Below are positions 15,901 to 23,362 of a stretch of DNA of 28,094 nucleotides, in pieces. A program made the position numbers and the translations under genes. The stretch covers positions 1-28,094 of the forward strand of contig JAFXSH010000033.1 in the NCBI GenBank assembly GCA_017525805.1, in the 5' to 3' direction. The notes under the pieces were generated by a model. That model was not told where the DNA came from. It searched no databases and worked only from the letters and a program-made list of their open reading frames with translations. Within the stretch, counting starts at the first letter, position 1. Every line of letters starts with the position of its first letter. The DNA comes from Clostridia bacterium. GTDB taxonomy: Bacteria > Bacillota_A > Clostridia > Christensenellales > Aristaeellaceae.

Positions 15901-15965
15901 GATCAATTGTCAATGATCAGTTGATGCAAACAGCCTTGACCGGGCCCCGTTTGATCTGGTATAAT
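15901..15965 (+). promoter_or_regulatory. Promoter and possible operator of the DHH gene
   Basis: A -35 TTGACC (15936-15941) and perfect -10 TATAAT (15960-15965) are 18 bases apart. Just upstream, GATCAATTG (15901-15909) and GATCAGTTG (15915-15923) form a direct repeat, each starting with the palindrome TGATCA. The site lies between two divergent genes, so a regulator bound here could act on both. Confidence 0.65.
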
Positions 15966-16007
15966 ATGGCCGAATCAAGAATCCCACGTGCAGGAGGTAC
16001 GCTCACA

Positions 16008-16940
16008 ATGGAAGAACAGAAAAAAAGGCTCGTGACCCGCAGCGATTTTGACGGGCTGGCATGCGCTATGATGATGCGGGAGATGGGCTTGATTGATGAG
16101 ATCAAGTTCGTGCATCCCAAAGACGTGCAGGATGGCAAAATCGAGCTGAGCAAAAACGATATAACCACCAACCTGCCCTATGATCCCCGGGTTGCCCTGG
16201 CCTTTGACCATCACGAATCCGAAATGGACCGGCTCAAGGCCCAGGAGACCGGCGGCAAGCTGATCATCGATCCCAACGCCCGCAGCGCCGCCCGCGTTGT
16301 GTATGATTATTACGGCGGCAAGGCCACCTTCCCCCATATCAGTGACGATTTGATGGCCGCCGTGGACAAGGGCGACAGCGCCGATTTCACCTTGGAAGAA
16401 ATTCTGAACCCCAAGGGCTGGGTGCTGCTGCATTACCTGATGGACCCCCGCACCGGCTTGGGCCGCTTCCGCACTTTCCATATTTCCAACTATGACCTGA
16501 TGATGGAGCTGATCGGCTTCTGCATGACCCATACCATCGACGAGATTTTGGAGCTGCCCGATGTGAAGGAGCGCGTGGACCTGTACTTCCAGCAGGCGGA
16601 GCTGTTCAAGGAGCAGCTAAAGCGCATTGCGAAGGTAGAGGGCAAAGTGGTGGTGCTGGACCTGCGCAATGAGGAAATCATCCACGCGGGCAACCGCTTC
16701 ATGATCTACGCCCTGTACCCCGAAGCCCAAATCTCCGTGCACGTGGCCTGGGGCTTCCAGAAGCAGAACACCGCCGTGATGATCGGCAAATCCATCGTGA
16801 ACAAGGCGTCCCAGGTGGATATCGGCGAACTGTGCCTGAAATACGGCGGCGGCGGCCATTATAACGCCGGCACCTGCCAGCTGGAGAACGACAAAGTGGA
16901 CCAGGAGCTGCCCAACATCGTAGCTGCGCTGAACGCGTAA
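16008..16940 (+). CDS. DHH-family phosphoesterase
   Basis: 310 residues, cytoplasmic. The N-terminal DHH domain shows TRSDFDGLACA (motif I; a variant of the usual SHxxPDGDA), a second Asp in the NLPYDPRVALAFDHHESE stretch that holds the DHH motif, and AAVDKGDSAD (motif IV). The C-terminus has the DHHA1-type substrate motif YGGGGHYNAGTCQ. These enzymes use Mn or Mg to remove phosphate from short RNAs, cyclic dinucleotides or related nucleotides; which of these applies cannot be told. Start 16008 has AGGAGG ten bases upstream and fits the promoter at 15936-15965; the longer in-frame version would begin upstream of that promoter. A terminator follows. Confidence 0.88.
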   Translation: MEEQKKRLVTRSDFDGLACAMMMREMGLIDEIKFVHPKDVQDGKIELSKNDITTNLPYDPRVALAFDHHESEMDRLKAQETGGKLIIDPNARSAARVVYDYYGGKATFPHISDDLMAAVDKGDSADFTLEEILNPKGWVLLHYLMDPRTGLGRFRTFHISNYDLMMELIGFCMTHTIDEILELPDVKERVDLYFQQAELFKEQLKRIAKVEGKVVVLDLRNEEIIHAGNRFMIYALYPEAQISVHVAWGFQKQNTAVMIGKSIVNKASQVDIGELCLKYGGGGHYNAGTCQLENDKVDQELPNIVAALNA

Positions 16941-16960
16941 GCCTCACCCTGAAAGCTTTT

Positions 16961-16993
16961 CCCCGGACCGCCTCTACGGTTCGGGGGTTTTTT
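16961..16993 (+). terminator. Terminator of the DHH gene
   Basis: Arms CCCCGGACCG and CGGTTCGGGG (one G-T pair) around CCTCTA, followed by six T. Confidence 0.9.
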
Positions 16994-17029
16994 CATCCGC
17001 AGCTGTTCAGTCGTGGTCAATATAGGATG

Positions 17030-17463
17030 CTTTAAGTTAGAAACATAGGAGACCGGCGGGGCTTTGCCCCGCGCCCTACCAGGGGAATGATTCCCCTGGA
17101 CCCCTCTCCTGGCGAAGATGCTTGGATGGATTTACCTACGGACTCCGCCTGATACGCTGGAGATTACGAAAGATAGAGGGCTTCTGGCCCAAGAAAGCCG
17201 GGAAAATCCCAGGGGGAAAGCTTGCTTTCCCCTAAGGGATTATTCCCAGGCTTTCCCCGGATGCTTTGCATCCGGGATGGCCGCTTTCAGCGGCCGGGCC
17301 AGAAGCACAGTGTCGCTAAGCCTGGTCATTTCCTCCAAGCAACAGCGGCAGCTTTGTTTTTTCGTCGGTTCAAGTTCTTTCCGTTGGTGTGGGTCCAGGG
17401 GCGTCACGCCCCTGGCGCGGGGTCTGGGGCCGCGGAGGCCCCAGCGTGCTTTCTGACTTAAAG
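17030..17463 (+). repeat. Long dispersed palindromic element, copy B
   Basis: Contents in order: CTTTAAGTTAGAAA (17030-17043); hairpins GCGGGGC/GCCCCGC (17056-17072) and CCAGGGGAA/TTCCCCTGG (17079-17099); a linker with GATTACGAAAG; a 127-bp core closed by GCTTCTGGCCC (17180) and GGGCCAGAAGC (17306); a linker with CCAAGCAACAGCGG; hairpins CCAGGGGCG/CGCCCCTGG (17395-17415) and CTGGGGCC/GGCCCCAG (17424-17444); and TTTCTGACTTAAAG (17450-17463), the inverted match of the left end. Short reading frames inside it follow the palindromes and are not believed to be genes. Confidence 0.9.
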
Positions 17464-17565
17464 TGCTCTTTCGATCGACGACTGAACAGATACTTTCATC
17501 CTTCACATTTTGTTCACAAATACATTAAGGTTTTTTTAAACTTTTTCCCGTATTCTGTTCCTGTA

Positions 17566-17594
17566 ATCGGTGAAAACCGATGAAAGGAGAATAG
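17566..17594 (+). promoter_or_regulatory. Leader hairpin next to the ribosome site of the NAGPA-family gene
   Basis: ATCGGT and ACCGAT pair around GAAA, a stable GNRA-type tetraloop, directly before AAAGGAGA and the ATG at 17599. The hairpin ends 2 bases before the ribosome site, so it may affect translation or protect the 5' end. No riboswitch class is recognised. The region 17464-17565 holds AT-rich sequence but no confident promoter boxes. Confidence 0.5.
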
Positions 17595-17598
17595 AAAA

Positions 17599-18714
17599 AT
17601 GAATCCTGAGAAGAAAAAGCACAGCGTATTAAAAAATTTGCTGATCGATCTTGTATGCGCCGGGCTGGCGCTGGCCGTATTCGCCCTGTTTCATCACGTA
17701 CTGCCCCGGCAGGAGCAGAGCATGGGCATCGTGATCGAAAATCCTTATAAAACCACATCGCCCAGCAGTCTTTCCCTGCCGGAAGGCAGTCTGCTGACCG
17801 CTTCCGCCGGAACGTCGGACGTAGGTGTCAGCGCCGCCAGAGGCCGGAACGGCTGGGGCGGCGGGTTTGGCGGCGGCGGAACGTCCGGCAAGGGCGGCAG
17901 CGCCTTGACCGAAGAAACGGAAACCGAAACGGATGACACGCCGCTGGAAGAGAAAAACGCGGGCATGTTCACCGATACGGTGATCGTGACGGAAAACAGC
18001 TATTCCAGCCCAGACATCGCCATTACCGTCACCGAGGAAACCGCCCTGAACGGCCGCGTCACCTATTATTTGGCGGACATCTACGTGCGGGACATCACCT
18101 GCTTCCAGTCCGCCCTGGCGGGGGACACTTACGGCAGGGGTTACCGGGACAGCATTTCCGACATGGCGGCGCTGAACAGCGCTTTGCTGGCCATCAACGG
18201 CGATTATTACGGCAATACCAACGAGGGCGTGGTCATCCGCAACGGCGTGATCTACCGCGCCAACCGCACCAACTGCGACGTGTGCGTGCTCTATTACGAC
18301 GGCACCATGCGCGTGATGCCCGGCAGCAGCTTTTCCGTGGAGGAAGCCATCGCCGACGGCGCCTGGCAGGCGTGGACCTTCGGCCCCGCCCTGCTGGACA
18401 CCGACGGCAGCCCCCTTTCCTCCTTCGCCAGCACCAACCGTATCATTTCCGCCAATCCCCGCACCGCCATCGGCTACTATGAACCGGGCCACTACTGCAT
18501 GGTGGTGGTGGATGGCCGCGGCGAGTCCGCCGGGATCACCCTGCCGGACCTGAGCCAATTGTTTTATGAGCTGGGCTGCACCGCCGCCTATAACCTGGAT
18601 GGGGGCAATTCCTCCATCATGGTGTGGCAGGACGCGGTGATCAACAATCCCTCCGGCGGAGGCCGGGAAAGCAGCGACGCCCTGCTGATCGCGGAGGTGA
18701 ACCGCTATGAGTAA
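17599..18714 (+). CDS. Membrane-anchored phosphodiester glycosidase (NAGPA) family protein
   Basis: 371 residues. One uncleaved membrane helix at about 12-34 anchors the protein with its bulk outside. A Gly-rich low-complexity linker follows (GRNGWGGGFGGGGTSGKGG, about 81-99), then an acidic patch, then the NAGPA domain (about 120-371). Domain landmarks: LLAINGDYYGNTNEGVVIRN, ANPRTAIGYY, CMVVVDGRGES and AYNLDGGNSSIM. The family is named after the mammalian enzyme that removes N-acetylglucosamine from phosphodiesters; bacterial members are often near exopolysaccharide or cell-wall genes, and their substrates are mostly unknown. The last 8 bases overlap the next gene, so the two are coupled. 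Confidence 0.88.
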   Translation: MNPEKKKHSVLKNLLIDLVCAGLALAVFALFHHVLPRQEQSMGIVIENPYKTTSPSSLSLPEGSLLTASAGTSDVGVSAARGRNGWGGGFGGGGTSGKGGSALTEETETETDDTPLEEKNAGMFTDTVIVTENSYSSPDIAITVTEETALNGRVTYYLADIYVRDITCFQSALAGDTYGRGYRDSISDMAALNSALLAINGDYYGNTNEGVVIRNGVIYRANRTNCDVCVLYYDGTMRVMPGSSFSVEEAIADGAWQAWTFGPALLDTDGSPLSSFASTNRIISANPRTAIGYYEPGHYCMVVVDGRGESAGITLPDLSQLFYELGCTAAYNLDGGNSSIMVWQDAVINNPSGGGRESSDALLIAEVNRYE

Positions 18715-18901
18715 GCTAAAGAACCTGTTTTCCCACCTGACCGTGATCCTGGCCCTCATGTTCCTGGTGTTCCTGATCCTGGATCAGTTCAACCCCATGA
18801 TGAACTTTGTCGATAACAGTATCTCCCGCTGGCTCCTGGCCGCACTGTGCCTGTGCGGCATCGGACAGAGCGTTTTATCCTGGGCGGAACTAAGCAGATA
18901 A
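18707..18901 (+). CDS. Small membrane protein (unknown)
   Basis: 64 residues with two hydrophobic helices (about 10-27 and 42-60) separated by a short polar loop. It overlaps the NAGPA-family gene by 8 bases and has GGAGGTG 6 bases before its ATG, so it is translated with that gene and may partner it in the membrane. No family is recognised. Confidence 0.7.
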   Translation: MSKLKNLFSHLTVILALMFLVFLILDQFNPMMNFVDNSISRWLLAALCLCGIGQSVLSWAELSR

Positions 18902-18922
18902 ACCCCGCGGAGGCCCCAGCGC
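18902..18922. repeat. Relic (G) of a repeat-family end hairpin
   Basis: CCCCGCGGAGGCCCCAGCG closely matches the right end of copy B (17427-17446), with one arm damaged. It lies between two convergent stops. Confidence 0.55.
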
Positions 18923-18929
18923 CTCACAC

Positions 18930-19798
18930 TCATTCCTTGCTTCCCTTTGCCAGCAGGTACGCTCCCGTAAAGCCCGCAGCCAGTGTGACGATGCTGATCA
19001 CCACGGTCAGCACGGTAACGCCGGACAAATTCGTCTGAATCAGCAGGGAAATGGGGGAAGCCACCACCAGGCCCAGCACGCCGCAATAAGTAGGGGTGGG
19101 GTAGCGGCTGGTGAGCCATTCGATCAGCTTGGCGACCCCGAAAATGCCCAGCACGATGCCCAGCAGGAAAGGCAGCAGCATGAGCACGGGCTGGCCCAGG
19201 AGGGAAAAATCCATGGAGAACAGGCCGTCCTTTACAGTGGACAGGGCGTTCACCACCGGTTTATAGTAGCCAAGCAGCATCAGCACCAAACTGCCGCTTA
19301 CGCCGGGAATGATCATGGTGGCGGAAGCGATCATGCCGATGAACACCATGATCAGCATTTGCAAAACGTTCATGTCAATGCTCTCGGCGTTCTGAATGCT
19401 GTCCTTGCGCTGGATGCCCAGCCAGATAATCAGGGCGAACAGCGCGATAAAAGCGATCACCGCGGCAAAATTGATCTTTTTCCGGTCCACCTTTTTCAGC
19501 AGCGGCCCAAGGCCCCCTAAAATCAGGCCGATGAACAGGGTATTGGTGGGCAGGGGATAATTTTCCAGGCCCCAATCGATCACGCTGGCCAGGGCCACGA
19601 TGCCAACCAGCATGCCCACCGCGTAGGGCAGCAGGGTCTTTATGCTCTTTTTGAATTCCTTGAACAGATGCGTGATGCAGTGGATCAGCGTATCATAAAT
19701 GCCCATGCTCACCATCATGGTGCCGCCCGATACCCGGGAATGATATTCGCCACCCCGATCACGATGCCCCGAAGCAGTTGATTGATCAGATTCTTCAT
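18930..19798 (-). pseudogene. DUF368 family membrane protein, frameshifted
   Basis: The first part (MKNLINQLLRGIVIGVANII, start 19798) and the remainder (TMMVSMGIYDTLIHCITHLF onwards, to 18930) are in different frames. Together they give a standard DUF368 protein of about 288 residues with about eight helices. The break is in the family signature: IPGVSGGT needs CCC GGG GTA TCG, but the strand reads CCCGGGTATCG, one G short, at about 19727-19731. DUF368 proteins are reported to move undecaprenyl phosphate back across the membrane for reuse in wall synthesis. The second half could restart at the ATG at 19718 or 19715 but would lack the first signature. A sequencing or assembly error in a G-run is the main alternative. 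Confidence 0.85.
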
Positions 19799-19855
19799 AA
19801 AAAGCCCTTTCTTTGTATCAAGCGATTCAAGAACACTTTTAATTTGAAACGAGGC

Positions 19856-20244
19856 AGGGGGCTTCTTCAGCCCCCTGAACCCCTGAACCAAAGGACTTCG
19901 TCCTCTGGACACCAATAGGCGAAATGACTTGGTTTAGAAAAGCCAACAATCTCCGCCTGTCGCTGGGGGATACGAAAGATAGGGCTTCTGGCCCATGAAA
20001 GCCGGGAAAATCCCAGGGGGAAAGCAAGCTTTCCCCTAAGGGATTATTCCCCGGCTTTCCCCGGATGCACAGCATCCGGGATGGCCGCTTTCAGCGGCCG
20101 GGCCAGAAGCACAAAGTCGTCAAGCTGGACATTCCTTCCAAGCATCAGCGGGAAATTGTCGATTCTTCCTATCAAGTAATATCCACAGGAGAGGGTGCAG
20201 GGGATCATCCCCTGCCGCGGGGTCTGGGGGCGCGGAGCCCCCAG
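19856..20244 (+). repeat. Long dispersed palindromic element, copy C
   Basis: Between dnaN and the DUF368 gene. Contents: hairpins AGGGGGC/GCCCCCT (19856-19876) and CCAAAGGAC/GTCCTCTGG (19888-19908); a linker with CCGCCTG and GATACGAAAG; a 127-bp core closed by GCTTCTGGCCC (19984) and GGGCCAGAAGC (20110); a linker with CCAAGCATCAGCGG; hairpins GCAGGGGAT/ATCCCCTGC (20197-20215) and CTGGGGGC/GCCCCCAG (20224-20244). Same order and orientation as copy B. It ends 12 bases from the dnaN stop. Confidence 0.9.
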
Positions 20245-20255
20245 TATCATACATT

Positions 20256-21383
20256 TTATCTGTTAAAAATCCGCACAGGCAGCAGCAGGAACGTGAACGC
20301 GTTGCCTTCCTCCGGCAAGATCATGCAGGGGGAAACGTTGGTATTGAAGCACATGCGCAGGCGTTCGCCGTCGATGTTGTGGATAATATCGGTGAGATAG
20401 CGGGAATTGAAAGCGATATTCAGCTCGTTGCCCTGGAAGCCGATATCCAATTCCTCGTGCACGTCGCCGCGCTCGGCGTTGGCGGTCATTTCCATGCGGC
20501 CGTCGGAAATCAGATGCAGATAAATCAGATTGTTTTTGCCTTCCCGCGCCATGAGGCTGCAGCGCTCGATGGCGTCGGAGAACAGGGAACGCGTCACCAG
20601 CACTTCGGTGGTCCACGCGGCGGGCAGGATCTTCTGATAATCAATGAACTCGCCCGTAAGCAATGTGGCGTATACCTTGACCCCGCCGAAAGAATACATG
20701 ATATGGGAAGAATTGAACGTGATCTCCGCCGCGTCCTCACTGTCCGGCAGCATTTTGCTCACTTCGTTCAAAATTTTGCCCGGAGTGACGGCGTGCAGAT
20801 GGTCCTTCTGCAAACCCGCGGGCAGCGCGTTTTCCGCTTCGATCCGCTGCAAAGCCAGGCGGAACCCGTCCAGGCCCACCAGCAGGGTTTCCTTTTCATA
20901 AACTTCCATCAGGATACCCGTTAAAATCTTGCGGCTTTCATCGTTGGATACCGCGAACTGCACCTTGCTCACCGCGTCCCGGAACCGGCGGCAGGGCAGG
21001 GATACGTGATGCTCCTCCGCCACGTCCCGGATATCCGGAAAATCCTCCGCCGCCATGCAGGCCATGGACGTGTTGCTGCCACGGCTGCGGATCGCGGCGC
21101 GCATGCGGTCGTCCACCTTAACGTCCACTTCGCCGGCCGGCTGCTTGCGCATCATTTCGGCGAACAGCTTGGCGGGCAGCAGCGCGCACCCGTCCTCCTC
21201 GATCAGGGCGCTCACCTGGGCTTTGATGCTCATTTCCCCGTCCGTGCACGTGAGCACCAGCCCGTCCTCCACCGTTTCGATCAGCACGCCGTCATAAGCC
21301 TGCTTGACCGGCCGCGGCGCGATGGCACGGGTCACCATGCCTAAACCATAATTCATTTCATCCGTTTGAATGCGAAAATGCAT
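20256..21383 (-). CDS. dnaN: DNA polymerase III subunit beta (sliding clamp)
   Basis: 375 residues, the normal size for the clamp, which forms a ring around DNA and holds the replicative polymerase. Three repeated clamp domains are visible; landmarks include GVLIETVEDGLVLTCTDGEM, PAKLFAEMMRK, VSNDESRKILTGILME, LVGLDGFRLAL and the C-terminal LLPVRIFNR. Start 21383 (MHFRIQTDEMNYGL) has GGGAG about 11 bases upstream; an earlier in-frame start at 21518 would translate the origin's TAG repeats and is rejected. It is read away from the origin on its right. dnaA, which usually neighbours dnaN, and recF are not seen beside it. Confidence 0.96.
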   Translation of the reverse strand: MHFRIQTDEMNYGLGMVTRAIAPRPVKQAYDGVLIETVEDGLVLTCTDGEMSIKAQVSALIEEDGCALLPAKLFAEMMRKQPAGEVDVKVDDRMRAAIRSRGSNTSMACMAAEDFPDIRDVAEEHHVSLPCRRFRDAVSKVQFAVSNDESRKILTGILMEVYEKETLLVGLDGFRLALQRIEAENALPAGLQKDHLHAVTPGKILNEVSKMLPDSEDAAEITFNSSHIMYSFGGVKVYATLLTGEFIDYQKILPAAWTTEVLVTRSLFSDAIERCSLMAREGKNNLIYLHLISDGRMEMTANAERGDVHEELDIGFQGNELNIAFNSRYLTDIIHNIDGERLRMCFNTNVSPCMILPEEGNAFTFLLLPVRIFNR

Positions 21384-21427
21384 CGCGGGTTCATCTCCCT
21401 TTGGGCGGGCGCGTGCCGCCTGATTCT

Positions 21428-21867
21428 TAGTAGCAGTAGTAATATTATTTTGGTAGTAGTAGTAGAACCGGGGAAAGTGTGGATAAGCGTGCAAAGCTTT
21501 TGATTTTCCGCGCTTCATGCTTTGGATTGTTTTGTGGATAACGCGGGAAAAAAAGGGGATAACCCCGGCTTTTGCTTTTCCATGCCATCCGTGCCGTTTT
21601 TCCGGGCAGGCGATGCCCTTTTTTGGAAAAATCGGAACTGGTGATATTGTCTCATATTTTCACAAAAAAATCAAGACGCTGGGAAAATGTAAAGCCCTGG
21701 AAAACGTCCCATTCGCCATTTTTGCCATCCAGACGGGTTATCCACTTGATCCACAATCGCTCGTTTCACATCCTGTGGAAAACACAAACCATGTCCCGCC
21801 TGCATCTTATGCGCTTCGAGCGGAACTTATGCCGGAGTTATCCACAGAAAATGTCGAGTTATCCACT
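21428..21867. other. oriC: Chromosomal replication origin (oriC)
   Basis: Seven DnaA-box matches lie between dnaN and asnA. Perfect TTATCCACA boxes are at 21478-21486 (minus), 21533-21541 (minus) and 21838-21846 (plus); one-mismatch boxes are at 21738-21746, 21747-21755, 21774-21782 (minus) and 21859-21867. Left of the first box are a GC-rich spacer (21466-21477) and repeated trinucleotides: four TAG units at 21454-21465 and more degenerate TAG/CAG/TAA/TAT units from 21428. This order (box, GC cluster, trios read 3'-GAT) is the basal unwinding system described for Bacillus subtilis. The AT-rich stretch towards dnaN is the expected opening site. The flanking genes are both read away from it. 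Confidence 0.85.
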
Positions 21868-21891
21868 TGCAAATTTGGTTACGGGAGATAT

Positions 21892-21964
21892 GCGGGGCTT
21901 TGCTCCGCGCTCCACCAGGGGGCATCATGCCCCTGGTCGGGGGGTTGTGGGCGGATAGCCCCCA
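21892..21964 (+). repeat. Short copy (E) of the dispersed palindromic repeat family
   Basis: Hairpins GCGGGGC/GCTCCGC (21892-21908), CCAGGGGGC/GCCCCTGG (21915-21936) and a GGGC/GCCC end hairpin (21946-21964). It resembles the left end of copy B joined to another end module, without the 127-bp core. It lies 25 bases from the last DnaA box, at the edge of the origin. Confidence 0.8.
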
Positions 21965-21996
21965 ATATTAAATCCATGGAAAAAACAGCGGATTTC

Positions 21997-22025
21997 TTGA
22001 CAAAGGGATCGGTTCTTGCTATGCT
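21997..22025 (+). promoter_or_regulatory. Promoter of asnA
   Basis: TTGACA (21997-22002), 17-base spacer, TATGCT (22020-22025), 35 bases before the asnA ATG at 22061. Confidence 0.7.
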
Positions 22026-22060
22026 TTTGAAACGGAAAAAGCCGCATGGGAGGGAAAAGC

Positions 22061-23068
22061 ATGAGTCACGTAATGATCCCGGAGGGATATCGGTCAACGC
22101 TTTCTTTATATGACACGCAGGAAGCGATCGCGCTGATCAAGAAAACGTTCGAGAGCAATTTAAGCCACGCGCTGCATTTAAAGCGGGTATCGGCGCCGCT
22201 GTTTGTGGACGGAAAATCGGGCCTCAACGACGATTTGAACGGCGTGGAAAGGCCGGTTTCTTTTGATATGCTGGAAACGGGGGAAGAAGCGCAGGTCGTG
22301 CATTCTCTGGCGAAGTGGAAGCGGTACGCTTTGCAGCGGTATCATTTCCCGGTGGGCGAAGGGCTGTATACGGACATGAACGCCATCCGGCGGGACGAGA
22401 CGCTGGATAACCTGCATTCGGTGTATGTGGACCAGTGGGACTGGGAAAAGGTGATCCGGGAAGAGGACCGCAACCTGGAGACCTTAAAGGACACGGTGAA
22501 CCGCATCGTCACCGCCATCTGCATTACCCTGGACCGGATCAAGTGGGAATATCCCCAGGTAAAAACGGTTCTGTGCCGGGATGTGACGTTCGTGACCTCC
22601 CAGGAATTGGAGGACATGTACCCCGACAAGACGCCCAAGGAGCGGGAGAACCTGTTCCTCAAGGAGCATAAAACGGCGTGTATCCTGCAGATCGGCGGGA
22701 AGCTCAAGTCCGGTCAGCCCCACGATGGCCGCGCCCCGGACTACGACGACTGGGACCTGAACTGCGATATCATGTTCTGGGACGATCTGCTGAACTGCGC
22801 TTTGGAGATTTCCTCCATGGGCATCCGTGTGTCCCCCGCGTCCCTGGAACGCCAGCTGATCCTGGCTCATAAGGAAGAGCGCCGGAAGCTGCCCTTCCAC
22901 CAGGCGCTGCTCAAGGGCGAATTGCCCTTCACCATCGGCGGCGGCATCGGCCAGAGCCGTATGTGCATGCTGCTGCTTGGCAAGGCTCATATCGGCGAGG
23001 TGCAGTCCTCCTACTGGGATGCCGATACCCGCCAGGCCTGCGAGGAAGCGGGCGTCATCCTGCTGTAA
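22061..23068 (+). CDS. asnA: Aspartate--ammonia ligase (asparagine synthetase A)
   Basis: 335 residues, the family size. The enzyme makes asparagine from aspartate, ammonia and ATP in the cytosol and is related to class II aminoacyl-tRNA synthetases. Landmarks: MIPEGYRSTLSLYDTQEAIA, VSAPLFVDGKSGLNDDLNG, RPVSFDML, EGLYTDMNAIRRDE, HSVYVDQWDWEKVI and the C-terminal motif LPFTIGGGIGQSRMCMLLLG. Start 22061 is chosen for the GGAGGG six bases upstream; an in-frame ATG at 22046 has no such site. It has its own promoter at the right edge of the origin. Confidence 0.96.
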   Translation: MSHVMIPEGYRSTLSLYDTQEAIALIKKTFESNLSHALHLKRVSAPLFVDGKSGLNDDLNGVERPVSFDMLETGEEAQVVHSLAKWKRYALQRYHFPVGEGLYTDMNAIRRDETLDNLHSVYVDQWDWEKVIREEDRNLETLKDTVNRIVTAICITLDRIKWEYPQVKTVLCRDVTFVTSQELEDMYPDKTPKERENLFLKEHKTACILQIGGKLKSGQPHDGRAPDYDDWDLNCDIMFWDDLLNCALEISSMGIRVSPASLERQLILAHKEERRKLPFHQALLKGELPFTIGGGIGQSRMCMLLLGKAHIGEVQSSYWDADTRQACEEAGVILL

Positions 23069-23078
23069 GCAGAGAAAA

Positions 23079-23246
23079 ATGCGATCGGGCGGAGAGTCCA
23101 CCTTTGATCCCACCTTCCTGAACATCGCCGTGGGCGGCAACACCGAAGCCGCCGCTGTTTCTGGCGTGAACGTGGCCAAGACCATCATGCTGGTGTATCT
23201 CATGGCAGGCGTGCTGTACGGCATCGCCACAGTCAAACCCACATAA
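23079..23246 (+). pseudogene. Fragment of a sugar ABC transporter permease (RbsC/MglC family)
   Basis: About 55 codons ending VGGNTEAAAVSGVNVAKTIM, then LVYLMAGVLYGIATVKPT. VGGN-EAA-LSGVNV followed by a hydrophobic helix is the conserved loop of RbsC/MglC/XylH permeases (BPD_transp_2), which are about 320 residues long. Both the upstream helices and the C-terminus are missing, and there is no ribosome site, so this is a remnant. It starts 11 bases after asnA. No matching ATPase or binding-protein gene is nearby. Confidence 0.7.
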
Positions 23247-23307
23247 TATTTGGGCATGGACATTTAGACTGAGAACAGATAAGCCATTCTTTCCTGAACG
23301 AACGGAA

Positions 23308-23350
23308 AAACAGCCGGTCCCGAGATTTCACCGGGACCGGCTGTTTGTTT
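23308..23350. terminator. Bidirectional terminator between asnA/permease relic and MATE gene
   Basis: ACAGC-GGTCCC pairs with GGGACC-GCTGT (one bulged C), loop of about 11 bases, with T-rich tail on the plus side and TTTTT on the minus side. It suits the convergent MATE gene ending at 23363. Confidence 0.85.
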
Positions 23351-23362
23351 GGCGCGTATCGT

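Noticed and set aside
17118..17461. Short reading frames inside palindromic copy B (and similar ones in copies A and C)
   Set aside because: They differ between copies, read through hairpin arms in both directions and lack ribosome sites; the DNA/RNA structure, not protein, is what is conserved.
17566..17594. Riboswitch upstream of the NAGPA-family gene
   Set aside because: Only one short tetraloop hairpin is present; no known aptamer core is seen.
9443..20244. CRISPR array
   Set aside because: The repeats are dispersed over kilobases, palindromic and of mixed orientation, without regular spacers or cas genes.
21384..21518. 45-codon N-terminal extension of dnaN
   Set aside because: It would translate the TAG-repeat region and DnaA box of the origin; the ATG at 21383 has a ribosome site and gives the normal clamp N-terminus.
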